In this document: piece by piece, positions 10,006-18,870 of the stretch
Layout of the letters: each line of letters starts with the position of its first letter
Position numbering within the stretch: position 1 is the first letter of the stretch
Source of the DNA: Solimonas thermocellulolyticum
GTDB lineage: Bacteria > Pseudomonadota > Gammaproteobacteria > Nevskiales > Nevskiaceae
Reading direction: 5' to 3'
Assembly: GCF_040327995.1 (NCBI RefSeq)
Contig: NZ_JBEPIJ010000008.1
Location: 62,001 to 126,000, forward strand
Length of the DNA: 64,000 nucleotides
Program-made: the position numbers and the translations under genes
Notes under the pieces: generated by a model
What the model saw: only the letters and a program-made list of their open reading frames with translations
Database searches by the model: none
What the model was told of the DNA's origin: nothing

Positions 10006-11295
10006 TCACGCCATCTTGCGCGCACCCGATGTCCCGGCCTGTGGTGGCCAGACGCGCGTCGACTTGACGGCATTGGCGCGCGTTTCGGTGATCTCGAAGA
10101 CATAGCCGGCCACTTCGACCTTGGCGCCGGGTTGCGGCAGGGTTTCGAGCTGTTCGAGCAGCAGGCCGTTGATGGTTTTCGGACCGTCGGTCGGCAGCTT
10201 CCAGCCGAGATTCTTGTTCAGACTGCGGATGGTCACCGAGCCGGTAACGCGGTAGCTGCCGTCGGCATCGGCGTAGACGTTCTTGATGCGTGTGGCCGGA
10301 TCGGAGGTGAACTCGCCGACGACCTCTTCGAGGATGTCCTCCAGCGTCACCAGGCCCTGGATGTCGCCGTATTCGTCGACGACGAAGCCGATGCGCCGCT
10401 TCTGGTTCTGGAAATTGAGCAACTGCTGGTTGAGCGGCGTGCCCTCGGGGATGAAGTAGGGCTCGCGCGCGAGCGCCAGCAGACCCGGTACGTCGAGCGT
10501 GTTCTCTGCGGCCAGGCGCACGACGCGGCGCAGGTGGACCACGCCTTTGAGGTGGTCGATCGAGCCATCGAACAGTGGAACGCGCGTGTGCTGGCTGTTG
10601 ATGATCGCATCGCGGATCGCCGGCCACGGCTCGGAGATGTCGATGCCGACGATCTCGTTGCGCGGCACCATGATGTCTTCGACCGTCTCCTTCTCCAGAT
10701 CGAGGATCGACAGCAACATCTTCTGGTGGCGCCGCGGAATCATCGCACCGGCCTCGGCGACCACGGTGCGCAGTTCCTCGGTGGACAGGCTGTGCTGGGC
10801 GGCATCTTCCGGCGAGACGCCGATCAGGCGCAGGATGCCGTTGCCGATCAGCGTGACCAGCCAGACCAGCGGCCAAAAAAGACGCATCAATGGCCACAGC
10901 ACGTAGGCCGCGGGAATCGCGAAGCGTTCCGGGTGCAGCGCGGCGAGCGTCTTGGGCGTGACTTCGCCGAAGATCAAAAGCAGCAAGGTCAGGCCGCCCG
11001 TGGCCACGGCGATACCGGTCTCGCCGGGGAACAGACGCAGGCCGATCAGCGTCGCCACCGACGCCGCCAGCGTGTTGATGAAGTTGTTGCCGAGCAAGAT
11101 GGTGCCGATCAGCCGATCGGGTCGCTGCAGCATGCTCTGCGCGAGCCGCGAGCCGCGGTCGCCTTTCTGCGCACGGGTTTTGAGGCGGTAGCGGTTCATG
11201 GTCATCAACCCGGTTTCGGAACCGGAGAAGAAGGCCGAACACGCCAAGAGGGCAAAGAGCAATCCGAACAGCGCGGATAAGGGGATGTCGTCCAA
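10006..11295 (-). CDS. CNNM/CBS-domain transport protein (CorB/YfjD type)
   Basis: A 429-residue inner-membrane protein. Hydrophobic segments in about residues 5-150 form a CNNM (DUF21) domain with the SGSETGLMTMNRYRL motif. A CBS pair follows (about 190-315), then a CorC/HlyC domain (about 335-420). Relatives are linked to magnesium or cobalt transport and resistance. Unlike soluble CorC, the membrane domain is present. It lies upstream of ypjD on the same strand, a pairing (corB-corE) seen in other gammaproteobacteria. Confidence 0.88.
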   Translation of the reverse strand: MDDIPLSALFGLLFALLACSAFFSGSETGLMTMNRYRLKTRAQKGDRGSRLAQSMLQRPDRLIGTILLGNNFINTLAASVATLIGLRLFPGETGIAVATGGLTLLLLIFGEVTPKTLAALHPERFAIPAAYVLWPLMRLFWPLVWLVTLIGNGILRLIGVSPEDAAQHSLSTEELRTVVAEAGAMIPRRHQKMLLSILDLEKETVEDIMVPRNEIVGIDISEPWPAIRDAIINSQHTRVPLFDGSIDHLKGVVHLRRVVRLAAENTLDVPGLLALAREPYFIPEGTPLNQQLLNFQNQKRRIGFVVDEYGDIQGLVTLEDILEEVVGEFTSDPATRIKNVYADADGSYRVTGSVTIRSLNKNLGWKLPTDGPKTINGLLLEQLETLPQPGAKVEVAGYVFEITETRANAVKSTRVWPPQAGTSGARKMA

Positions 11296-11382
11296 GAGGG
11301 CGGCACGTGATGACCGTTAAGGCCCCGTTAAGTAGCCAAGGCGGAGGTGCGCTGTCAACCGGCATCACTCGAAGTTTGTGGC

Positions 11383-12165
11383 TCAACTCCAATGTCTGCC
11401 GAGGATTTGTTCGAGAATCAGCTTGCTGCCGAAGTACGCGAGCAGCAGCGTCGCGTAACCCGCCAGCGTCCAGCGAATCGCCGTGCGGCCGCGCCAGCCA
11501 TGGCGTAAGCGCCCCCACAGCAACACGGCGAAGATCAGCCATGCGGTGATCGACAGCACGGTCTTGTGCGCGAGGTGCTGGGCCAGCCAGTCGCGGATGA
11601 ACCACATGCCGGACAGCAAGGTCAGCGACAGCAGGCCGAAGCCGATCGCGATGAGCTGGAACAGCAGGCGCTCCATCGTCTGCAAGGCCGGCAGGCTGCG
11701 CATCAGCCCGGTCATGCGGTGGTCGTGCAGCAGGCGCTCTTGCATCGCCAGCACGCCGGCGTGCACCGCCGCCAGCGTCAGGAGTCCGGCCGACAAGAGC
11801 GACAGCACGATATGCGTGCGTGCCTTCCAGTCGCCGGCGGTGACATCGCTCAGCGGCGTCGGCAGCGCGAACGCCATCAGCAGCGCCAGCGCGGCAAACG
11901 GATAGACCACGGCGCCGAGCACGCGCAGCGGCTCGCGCCAGCACAGGGCCCACAACAGCAGGGCCGACTGCCAGGCGAACAGCGACACGGCCTCGTTGAC
12001 GCCGATGGTGATCGCATCGCCCCGGAACACGTGGTCGCTGAGCACCCAGACATGCAGGGCCAAAGCCGGTAGCGGCAACCAGCGCTCGAAGCGCCGCGCC
12101 TCGGGGCGAGCGTGCAGCCAGCCGGCGGCCAGGTACAGCGCGAGGGCGACGAGGACCGGGATCAT
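11383..12165 (-). CDS. ypjD: Inner-membrane protein of the YpjD/CcsA family
   Basis: A 260-residue polytopic membrane protein with about eight hydrophobic segments, beginning MIPVLVALALYLAAGWLHA. The family resembles the CcsA/CcmC cytochrome c assembly proteins and usually sits between ffh and a corB-like gene, as here (ffh lies divergently beyond the MBL-fold gene). Its biochemical role is not settled. Confidence 0.82.
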   Translation of the reverse strand: MIPVLVALALYLAAGWLHARPEARRFERWLPLPALALHVWVLSDHVFRGDAITIGVNEAVSLFAWQSALLLWALCWREPLRVLGAVVYPFAALALLMAFALPTPLSDVTAGDWKARTHIVLSLLSAGLLTLAAVHAGVLAMQERLLHDHRMTGLMRSLPALQTMERLLFQLIAIGFGLLSLTLLSGMWFIRDWLAQHLAHKTVLSITAWLIFAVLLWGRLRHGWRGRTAIRWTLAGYATLLLAYFGSKLILEQILGRHWS

Positions 12166-12261
12166 GCGCGCAGCTTAGCATTGCATCCGTGGCCTTCCGT
12201 GGACGCGGGGGGGCGAGGGCGCTGTGCTAGCATCGCCAGCGACTTGCGCACGATCGACTGC

Positions 12262-13032
12262 ATGCGGATCAAGGTCCTCGGCTGTAGCGGCGGCGTCGGT
12301 CCGGGGCTGCGGACGACGAGCCTTTTGGTCGACGACGAGTTCCTGATCGACGCCGGCACCGGCGTCGGCGATCTGACGCTGGCCCAGCAGCGCCGCATCC
12401 GCGGCGTTTTTCTCACGCATGCCCATCTGGACCATGTCTGTGGTCTGGCCTTCATGGCCGACAATCTGTTCGATCTGATCGATCGCCCCATCGCGGTGTA
12501 CGCGACCGCCCAGACCCTGGCCGCGCTCCGTGAGCACATCTTCAACTGGACGATCTGGCCAGATTTCTCGACCTTGCCCAACGTAGACCAGCCGCTGCTG
12601 CGCTGGTGCGATATCGGCGTTGGCGATACGCTCGCGCTCGACGACAGCCGCGAGCTCACCGTATTCCCGGTGCTGCACACAGTGCCGGCGGTCGGTTGCG
12701 CGATCGCCGGGCGCCGCGGCACCTTCGCTTTTACCGGCGACACTTACGCCGACGACCGCCTCTGGACTGCGCTCAACGCCTTGCCGCGGCTGGACAAGCT
12801 GATGATCGAGATCGCGTTCGCCGACGAGCAGGCGGCGCTCGGACACGCGTCCAAGCACTTCACGCCGAGCCTGCTCGGCAGCGAGCTGCACAAGCTGCGC
12901 CACCACCCCAAGCTCTATCTGACCCATCACAAGCCCGGCTGCGAGGGCAGCATCGAGCGCCAGTGCCGCAGCGCGCTACGCGGCTGGGACTATGTGCACG
13001 TCAAGCGCGGCGACGTGATCGCGTTCGACTAG
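12262..13032 (+). CDS. MBL-fold metallohydrolase, cyclic-nucleotide phosphodiesterase-like
   Basis: A 256-residue metallo-beta-lactamase-fold enzyme. The metal-binding motif THAHLDHVCG is followed by HTVPAVG, FTGDTYAD and HHKPG histidine/aspartate ligands. Its closest general resemblance is to class II 3',5'-cyclic-nucleotide phosphodiesterases; the substrate is not proved. The ATG at 12262 (MRIKVLGCSGG) begins the first beta strand. It is encoded 53 nt before ffh, on the same strand. Confidence 0.8.
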   Translation: MRIKVLGCSGGVGPGLRTTSLLVDDEFLIDAGTGVGDLTLAQQRRIRGVFLTHAHLDHVCGLAFMADNLFDLIDRPIAVYATAQTLAALREHIFNWTIWPDFSTLPNVDQPLLRWCDIGVGDTLALDDSRELTVFPVLHTVPAVGCAIAGRRGTFAFTGDTYADDRLWTALNALPRLDKLMIEIAFADEQAALGHASKHFTPSLLGSELHKLRHHPKLYLTHHKPGCEGSIERQCRSALRGWDYVHVKRGDVIAFD

Positions 13033-13085
13033 CACGGACGTCCTACAATGGCGGCCATCCAGTCGGTACTTCGCCCGGTTCACCC

Positions 13086-14450
13086 ATGTTCGAAAATCTG
13101 ACTTCGCGCCTGTCGCGCGTGCTCGACAGCATCCGCGGCCAGGGGCGCCTGACCGAGGAGCAGATCAACACGGCCGCGCGCGAGCTGCGCATGGCGCTGC
13201 TCGAGGCCGACGTCGCCCTGCCGGTGGTCAAGCGCTTCGTCGAGGAAGTCAAGCGCAAGGCGCTCGGTGCCGAGATCACGCAGTCGTTGACGCCGGGCCA
13301 GGAGTTCCTGCGCATCGTCCAGCGGGAGCTGACGGCGACGCTCGGCGGCAAGGCCGAGCCGCTGAACCTGCGGCAGCAGCCGCCGGCGGTCATCCTGATG
13401 GCCGGCCTGCAGGGCTCCGGCAAGACCACGACCACCGGCAAGCTCGCGCGCCTACTCAAGGAACACGAGAAGAAAAAGGTGATGCTCGTCTCCTGCGACG
13501 TCTACCGTCCGGCGGCGATCGAGCAGCTTCTTATCCTTGCCGGCCAGGTCGGCGTCGAGGTGTACCCGTCTGCGGTCGGTCAGGATCCGGTGGCGATCGC
13601 GAGCGCTGCGCTCGCCGAGGCCAAAAAGCAGTACGCCGACGTGCTGATCGTCGATACCGCCGGTCGCACCACGGTCGACGAGGAGATGATGCGCGAGATC
13701 GCAGCGTTGCACGCCGCGGTCAAGCCGGTCGAGACGCTGTTCGTGGTGGACAGCATGACCGGCCAGGATGCGGCCAAGACCGCGCGCGCCTTCGCCGACC
13801 GCGTGCCGCTGACCGGTGTCGTGCTGACCAAGGTCGACGGTGATGCCCGCGGTGGCGCGGCGCTGTCGGTGCGCGAGGTCACCGGCGCGCCGATCAAGTT
13901 CCTGGGCGTCGGCGAGAAATCCGACAAGCTGGAAGTCTTCCATCCGGACCGCATCGCCTCGCGCATCCTCGGCCAGGGCGACGTGATGACCTTGATCGAG
14001 GAGACAGTCCGCAAGGTCGATCACGACAAGGCCGCCAAACTCGCCGACAAGCTCAAGAAGACGAAGCGTTTCGATCTCGAAGACTTCCGCGAGCAGATGC
14101 TGCAAATGCAGAACATGGGCAGCATGGCCGCGTTGCTCGACAAGCTGCCCGGCGGTGCGCAGTTGCAGGCGCAGCTGCGCAACGTCGATGCCGACAAGCA
14201 GGTGCGCCGCGCGGTCGCGATCATCAACTCGATGACCCCGCACGAGCGGCGCTTCCCGGATGTGATCAAGGCCTCGCGCAAGCGCCGCATCGCCGCCGGC
14301 AGCGGCGTGGAGGTGCAGGAGGTCAACAAGCTGTTGCGCCAGTTCGACACCACGCGCGAGATGATGAAAAAGGTCGCCAGCGGGGGCATGGGCAAGCTGA
14401 TGCGGGCGATGGGCGGCCGTCTGCCGCCTGGACTTTTGCCGCGACGCTGA
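13086..14450 (+). CDS. ffh: Signal recognition particle protein Ffh
   Basis: A 454-residue SRP54 GTPase that targets nascent membrane proteins with 4.5S RNA. It starts MFENLTSRLSRVLDSIRG (N domain), has GLQGSGKTTTTGK, DTAGR and TKVDGDARGG in the G domain, and a methionine-rich M domain from about residue 300. The length is normal. Its stop codon overlaps the start of the thioredoxin-like gene (TGATG). Confidence 0.97.
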   Translation: MFENLTSRLSRVLDSIRGQGRLTEEQINTAARELRMALLEADVALPVVKRFVEEVKRKALGAEITQSLTPGQEFLRIVQRELTATLGGKAEPLNLRQQPPAVILMAGLQGSGKTTTTGKLARLLKEHEKKKVMLVSCDVYRPAAIEQLLILAGQVGVEVYPSAVGQDPVAIASAALAEAKKQYADVLIVDTAGRTTVDEEMMREIAALHAAVKPVETLFVVDSMTGQDAAKTARAFADRVPLTGVVLTKVDGDARGGAALSVREVTGAPIKFLGVGEKSDKLEVFHPDRIASRILGQGDVMTLIEETVRKVDHDKAAKLADKLKKTKRFDLEDFREQMLQMQNMGSMAALLDKLPGGAQLQAQLRNVDADKQVRRAVAIINSMTPHERRFPDVIKASRKRRIAAGSGVEVQEVNKLLRQFDTTREMMKKVASGGMGKLMRAMGGRLPPGLLPRR

Positions 14451-15100
14451 TGCCTGTAGGGTCGGTCAAGACGAGGCGCGGCGGCTTTCTGCTGCCCACT
14501 GCGTTGGCCGTGTTGACCGGCCTCGGTCCGCCGGCGTTGGCAAGCAGTGGCCATGCGCCCGGCGCCCCCTTGGGCCGCATGGAGTCGATCGGCGCCGGCG
14601 TCGAGGCGCCGGAAGCCTCCGGCATCCTCATCAGCGGCAGCGCGCCGGCCAGCGTCATGGCCTTGCGCGGGCGCGTGTTGGTCGTCGAGTTCTGGGCGTC
14701 CTGGTGCGGGCCGTGTATCGAGGCGTTGCCGCGTCTGGACGCCCTGCGCCGGGAAATGCACGCCGCCGGTTACGGCGATCGCTTCGAGGTGCTGGCGGTC
14801 GGGCTCGACAAACGGGTCGAGGATGCGCGCCGCTTCCTCGGCTCGCGGCCGGTGGGCTATCCGGTCGTGGTGGACACCATCGGCATCGCCTCGCGCAGCT
14901 ACGGCGTCTGGCGCATGCCGGCGACCTTCCTCGTCGACGTCGACGGCACGATCAAGCAGATCTACCACGGCTACGGTCCGACTTTCGGCGCCGATCTGCG
15001 CCAGCGGGTGATCGATCTGCTGCGTGCCGACGCGATCCGGCGCGCGCAATCCATGCAAGGCGGCGGCGCCGTCCATCCGGTGCGGCGCACGGCGCCGTGA
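14450..15100 (+). CDS. TlpA-like periplasmic thiol-disulfide protein
   Basis: A 216-residue thioredoxin-fold protein. A signal peptide or membrane anchor covers about residues 1-32. The redox motif is WASWCGPC near residue 83, and the cis-Pro region is RMPATFLVDVDG. TlpA/ResA relatives reduce disulfides in the cell envelope, often for cytochrome c. It overlaps ffh by one base, so it is translationally coupled, yet no cytochrome genes are nearby; the partner is unknown. Confidence 0.85.
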   Translation: MPVGSVKTRRGGFLLPTALAVLTGLGPPALASSGHAPGAPLGRMESIGAGVEAPEASGILISGSAPASVMALRGRVLVVEFWASWCGPCIEALPRLDALRREMHAAGYGDRFEVLAVGLDKRVEDARRFLGSRPVGYPVVVDTIGIASRSYGVWRMPATFLVDVDGTIKQIYHGYGPTFGADLRQRVIDLLRADAIRRAQSMQGGGAVHPVRRTAP

Positions 15101-15102
15101 TC

Positions 15103-15137
15103 GGGGCGCGCGCTACGCCGTTGGCGTGCGCCGCCCC
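15103..15137. terminator. Hairpin between convergent tlpA-like and thioesterase genes
   Basis: GGGGCG (15103-15108) pairs with CGCCCC (15132-15137), and CGCG-type inner pairs extend the stem with one bulge. It lies just after the TlpA-like stop and before the end of the convergent thioesterase gene. No T-run is present. Confidence 0.4.
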
Positions 15138-15172
15138 CGGCTCGGTTGCGCCGGCGTTGGCAGGTTGACCCT

Positions 15173-15631
15173 CTACCCCGCGGTGTCTGCGCGGCTACAG
15201 CCTCCGCCCCGCGCCTGCGCTTGATCGAGCACCTTCCAAATGCCATCGGCGCTGGCCAGGGTCCGCGCGCCGGCCACGAGCAGGCCGCGCACGAAAATCA
15301 GATGCGTGCTGCGGCGGACCAGCTCGGGCCGGCAGTGGATGAACTCGCCGACGCGGCCGCCGGAGACGAAGTGCACCTGCAGTTGGGCGGTGACCAGATG
15401 CGAGCCGCCGAGGGCGTCGGCGGCGGCGTAACCGAGCGCGATGTCGGCGAAGGTCATCAAGGCGCCGCCGTGCACCGCGCCGGCCTGGTCGTTGCCCTGC
15501 TGCGCCGTGGCGATGAAACCGATCTGGCGCTCGCCGGCGCCGCCGAGGACCCAGATCGGCCCGAGCTGGGCCGTGAAGCCCCGACCCTCGATCGAGCGCC
15601 AGCCGGCGGCGCTCAAGGCGGCGCTGTCCAT
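15173..15631 (-). CDS. PaaI-type hotdog-fold thioesterase
   Basis: A 152-residue protein. The HGGALMTFADIALG segment is the PaaI-family acyl-CoA thioesterase signature (HGG plus the catalytic acidic residue on the following helix). VTAQLQVHFVSGG is the next conserved strand. The start at 15631 (MDSAALSAAG) lies 17 nt after the SDR stop; the frame extends further upstream into the SDR gene, which is less likely. It is in an operon with the SDR gene and probably hydrolyses a small acyl-CoA. Confidence 0.82.
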   Translation of the reverse strand: MDSAALSAAGWRSIEGRGFTAQLGPIWVLGGAGERQIGFIATAQQGNDQAGAVHGGALMTFADIALGYAAADALGGSHLVTAQLQVHFVSGGRVGEFIHCRPELVRRSTHLIFVRGLLVAGARTLASADGIWKVLDQAQARGGGCSRADTAG

Positions 15632-15648
15632 GGGCGAATACGTGGCGA

Positions 15649-16446
15649 TCAGGCGGCTCTGGGCACGCGCTCGGCCAGTAGGGCTTCGGCGCACAGGTAC
15701 TTGGTGGTGGTCCAGCCGCCATCCAGGGCGATGCTCTGGCCGTTGATGTAGCTGCCCTCCTTGGAGGCGAGGAAGTGCACGAGGTTGGCGACATCCTCGA
15801 CGGTGCCGTCACGGTCGAACGGCGTCATTTCCTGATTGATGCGCTGGAACGGCGGTGCGTCCCAGTACGCGCGCGTCATGTCGGTCTTGATCACGCCGGG
15901 CGCGACCAGGTTGCTGCGGATGCCCTGGGCACCGTACTGCGCCGCCAGCGTCTGCGTCAGGCCAACCAGGCCGGCCTTGACCGCGCAGTAGGCGCCGCCG
16001 TCGAGCCCGCCGATCAGGCCGAAGGTGGAGCCGATGTTGATGATCGATGCGCCGCGCTTCATCACGCCGAGCGCCGCGCGGCAGAAACGGAACGGCGCCT
16101 TGAGGCTGGTCTCGACCACTTCGTCGAGCGTGGCGTCGTCGCAAAGATGCACCGGGGCCCACTTGCCGGCGCCGGCGTTGTTGACCAGGCAGTCGAGCCG
16201 ATCGAAGGCCTGCATCGCCAGATCGACTGCCTGCTGCGGCGCGCTCGGTGCGGTGACGTCGAGTGCGAGCGTGCGCACCTCGGTGATCGGTGTGAGGCTG
16301 CGCTCGAGTGTGGCGAGTTTCTCCTTGCCGCGCGCCAGCGCGACGATGCGATAGCCGCCCGCCGCGAAACGCCGGGCGATGGCCTCGCCGATGCCGGCGC
16401 TGGCGCCGGTGATCAACACTACCGGCCGGTCTGCGCTGTGGTCCAT
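15649..16446 (-). CDS. Short-chain dehydrogenase/reductase
   Basis: A 265-residue NAD(P)-dependent oxidoreductase. Cofactor motif TGASAGIG lies at about 14-21, LVNNAGAG follows, and the catalytic set is NIGS plus YCAVK (Tyr-xxx-Lys). GGGAGAA lies 7-8 nt before the ATG at 16446, fixing the start over the upstream in-frame ATG. The substrate is unknown. The AraC regulator upstream and thioesterase downstream suggest a small fatty-acid or aromatic-acid catabolic unit. Confidence 0.87.
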   Translation of the reverse strand: MDHSADRPVVLITGASAGIGEAIARRFAAGGYRIVALARGKEKLATLERSLTPITEVRTLALDVTAPSAPQQAVDLAMQAFDRLDCLVNNAGAGKWAPVHLCDDATLDEVVETSLKAPFRFCRAALGVMKRGASIINIGSTFGLIGGLDGGAYCAVKAGLVGLTQTLAAQYGAQGIRSNLVAPGVIKTDMTRAYWDAPPFQRINQEMTPFDRDGTVEDVANLVHFLASKEGSYINGQSIALDGGWTTTKYLCAEALLAERVPRAA

Positions 16447-16638
16447 GAACTGGGTTCTCCCGAGTGGACTGCACGAGAATCGGCACGGCCGCTGCGGCGC
16501 GCGTGCACGAGCTCTTTGCGATCTTATCGGCCGCGCGGCTCGATGCACGCCCGGCAAGGCGCTCGCCGAAAGGGATTGCGCCGGCAGACTGGTCGCCGCG
16601 CGGCCACAGACCAGGCGCAGCCCGGGGCTCCGGTGAGC

Positions 16639-17745
16639 TCAGCCGGTGTGTGCGCCGTCGGTATCGCGTGCCGGCATGTCCTGCACGGCTTCGCGCCGGA
16701 AGCGCTGCGGCGGCATGCCGGTCCAGCGCTTGAACGCACGGCCGAAGCTCGACCGGTCCGAGTAGCCGAGCATTGCCGCGATCGCGTCGATCGACAGCAC
16801 GTTTTCCCGCAGCCGTGCCTTGGCCATGTCGATCCGCAGCGCTTCGAGCATGTCGGAAAACCGCAAGCCGTGTTCGCCCAGGCTCATCTGCAAGGCGCGT
16901 ACCGACACGCCGAGTTTCTTCGCGCAGTGCTCGATCGAGCAGTTGCCTTGCGGCAGCGCGCCGCGCACGTAGTCCTGCACGCGCTCGACGAGCGACCTCC
17001 TCGACGCCGCGCGAACCCGGTCGAGATAGCCGTAGAGCAAGCGGAACAGCGTGCGGTTGGCGCTGGCCACCGGGCGGTCCAGAACGGCCGATGCGAACGC
17101 GATCGCGTTGTTCGGCATGTGTGCGCGAAACGTGCAGCCGAACATACGCTCGATCTCGGGAACGTCGAGGCTGCGCACCGGCACCGTGAGGTGGACGTAG
17201 CTGGGCCGGAAACTCTCGCCGCCGATCACGCGCAACAGCTTCACGTTCAGCAGCGCCGCCTGCAGGCTGGCCTGCACGTTGAGTCCGAGGTCCGCCGGCA
17301 CGCGCCAGCGGATCTCGCTGATGTCGGCGCCCTCGACCAGCGCCAGTTCCGGCACCGGCGAATGGATCACCGGGATGTAGCGCACGAAGCAGTCGATCGC
17401 TTCGCGCATCGTCGCGGCGGCGCGGCACAGCACCGCGACCGCGCCGTAGACGTCGGGTTGCTGGTTCTGCGCCAGATGCAGGCCGAACAGCGGATCGCGC
17501 AGCGCGCTGCTGCAGTACTCCAGCACATCGACCAGTGCCTTGCTGTCGATGAAGGCATCCGGATCGTGGACGATGCGCGGGTCGATGCCGTGCTGCTGCA
17601 GGATCGCGCGCGGATCGGCGCCCAGAGCCCGCACCAGGTCGGCGAAGCCGCGCAGATTCGCGGTGCGCATCTGCCGCTCGACCGGCACGGAATCGAGCGG
17701 TCCTTCGAGGCTGAAGAAGTGGGTTTCGCCCATGATCCGTCCCAT
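16639..17745 (-). CDS. AraC-family transcriptional regulator
   Basis: A 368-residue regulator. The N-terminal ~200 residues match the arabinose_bd (PF12625-like) ligand domain of OruR/ArgR/MmsR-type regulators. The C-terminal ~100 residues are a double helix-turn-helix, including LRENVLSIDAIAAMLGYSD and SFGRAFKRWTGMPPQ. A second ATG lies four codons in. It is transcribed toward the SDR and thioesterase genes and is the likely activator of them, with a 192-nt gap between. Confidence 0.88.
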   Translation of the reverse strand: MGRIMGETHFFSLEGPLDSVPVERQMRTANLRGFADLVRALGADPRAILQQHGIDPRIVHDPDAFIDSKALVDVLEYCSSALRDPLFGLHLAQNQQPDVYGAVAVLCRAAATMREAIDCFVRYIPVIHSPVPELALVEGADISEIRWRVPADLGLNVQASLQAALLNVKLLRVIGGESFRPSYVHLTVPVRSLDVPEIERMFGCTFRAHMPNNAIAFASAVLDRPVASANRTLFRLLYGYLDRVRAASRRSLVERVQDYVRGALPQGNCSIEHCAKKLGVSVRALQMSLGEHGLRFSDMLEALRIDMAKARLRENVLSIDAIAAMLGYSDRSSFGRAFKRWTGMPPQRFRREAVQDMPARDTDGAHTG

Positions 17746-17819
17746 GCCCGTTGCCGCGCGCCCGTCGCCGACGGGCGGCGCGCCGGTGCGATGATGCTAC
17801 GAAGCGCGGTGGCGCAGAC

Positions 17820-17847
17820 TCAAGACTCGACCGGCTGCCGCCGATAA
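17820..17847 (+). promoter_or_regulatory. FliA (sigma-28) promoter of fliS
   Basis: TCAA (17820-17823) and GCCGATAA (17840-17847) are separated by 16 nt. GCCGATAA is an exact sigma-28 -10 box and TCAA fits the Pseudomonas-type -35. The predicted transcript start is about 24 nt before the fliS start codon. Confidence 0.75.
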
Positions 17848-17878
17848 GGGCAGCGAGTCCCAGCGAAGTTCATCCGCC

Positions 17879-18262
17879 GTGTCCTACGTCGCCCTGCAGC
17901 ACTATCGAAGCACGTCCCACTACGCCGGTGTGGTCGAGGCGACGCCGCACAAGCGGGTCGCGATGCTCTATGACGGCGTGATCGAGCGCCTGATGATGGC
18001 GCGCGGCGCGGTGCTGCGTGGCGAGGTGGCGGTCAAGCTGCGCACGCTCGACTCGGCGCTGGCCATCGTCGAGCACCTGCGCCTTGGGCTGGACCGCGAC
18101 GCGGGCGGTGCGATCGCGCGCAACCTCGATGCGCTCTACGACTACATCGGCCGACGGCTGGTCGAGGCCAATGCGCGCGACCGCGTCGAGACCCTCGACG
18201 AGGTGCTGGCGCTGCTGCGTCAGCTCAAATCGGCCTGGGACGGCATCGCGCCGTCGCACTGA
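17879..18262 (+). CDS. fliS: Flagellin chaperone FliS
   Basis: A 127-residue helical protein starting SYVALQHYRSTS, with the FliS core ATPHKRVAMLYDGVIERLMMARGA. FliS binds the C-terminus of flagellin and keeps it unpolymerised until export. It begins with GTG. fliD, normally just upstream, is absent; the gene has its own FliA promoter. The PilZ-like gene begins 8 nt downstream. Confidence 0.92.
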   Translation: MSYVALQHYRSTSHYAGVVEATPHKRVAMLYDGVIERLMMARGAVLRGEVAVKLRTLDSALAIVEHLRLGLDRDAGGAIARNLDALYDYIGRRLVEANARDRVETLDEVLALLRQLKSAWDGIAPSH

Positions 18263-18269
18263 GTCGCCG

Positions 18270-18857
18270 ATGCAAGGCCCGCTAGACCACTGGCTCGGCT
18301 ATCGCGACTGCCTGCCGTTGGTGCTGTCGCCCTTGCCGGAGCTTTGTGCGGCACAGCTCGAACGCTGGCACGACCAGAATCTGCGCATGCTGCAGGCGAT
18401 CGCCGTGCTCGACGAGCACCACGCCGCAGTCGAGGGCGGTGGCGCGCTGGAAGCCGAGATCGCTCGCCTGCACCAGAAGCTCGACGTCGCGCTCGAACTG
18501 CTGGGCGCGGTGCTGCGCGCGGGCCGCCGTGACGCGCCGCCGGTGGCCGTGCGCCTGAGCCGGGAAGGGCTGTCGTGGCCGGCGACGCTGCCGACGCCGC
18601 CGGCACCGCGGCTGCTGGTCGAGCTGGGCCTGCACCCCCTGGCGCCGAGCCCGCTGTGCTGGCCGGTCGTGCCGATCGGCACGCACGAGAACGAGGTATG
18701 CGCGCGCTTCGAGGACATGAGCGAGTCGCTCGGTGCGGCGCTGGAGCGCCATGTGTTCACCCGGCACCGGCGGTCGGTCGCCGGTGCGCGTTCGCCGGCC
18801 GGCGCGCTCAGCGCGTCAGGCGCTTCCCGACAATCGGTCCGTCATTCCTCAACATGA
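18270..18857 (+). CDS. Protein next to fliS, probably atypical PilZ domain
   Basis: A 195-residue protein. Residues 1-50 are helical, and residues 60-95 form a heptad-like helix (EIARLHQKLDVALELLGAVLR). A beta-rich part follows (about 100-165). The canonical PilZ motifs RxxxR and D/NxSxxG are not evident. Position after fliS and the long helix resemble the atypical tPilZ proteins of Xanthomonas, which oligomerise through helices. The C-terminal ~25 residues are low-complexity. Assignment is tentative; it could be a FliT-like chaperone. Confidence 0.5.
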   Translation: MQGPLDHWLGYRDCLPLVLSPLPELCAAQLERWHDQNLRMLQAIAVLDEHHAAVEGGGALEAEIARLHQKLDVALELLGAVLRAGRRDAPPVAVRLSREGLSWPATLPTPPAPRLLVELGLHPLAPSPLCWPVVPIGTHENEVCARFEDMSESLGAALERHVFTRHRRSVAGARSPAGALSASGASRQSVRHSST

Positions 18858-18870
18858 ATAGGACCCTGCC

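Noticed and set aside
16522..16529. GCCGATAA on the minus strand upstream of the SDR gene
   Set aside because: No TCAA-like -35 lies 15-16 nt upstream, and the SDR genes have no flagellar link.
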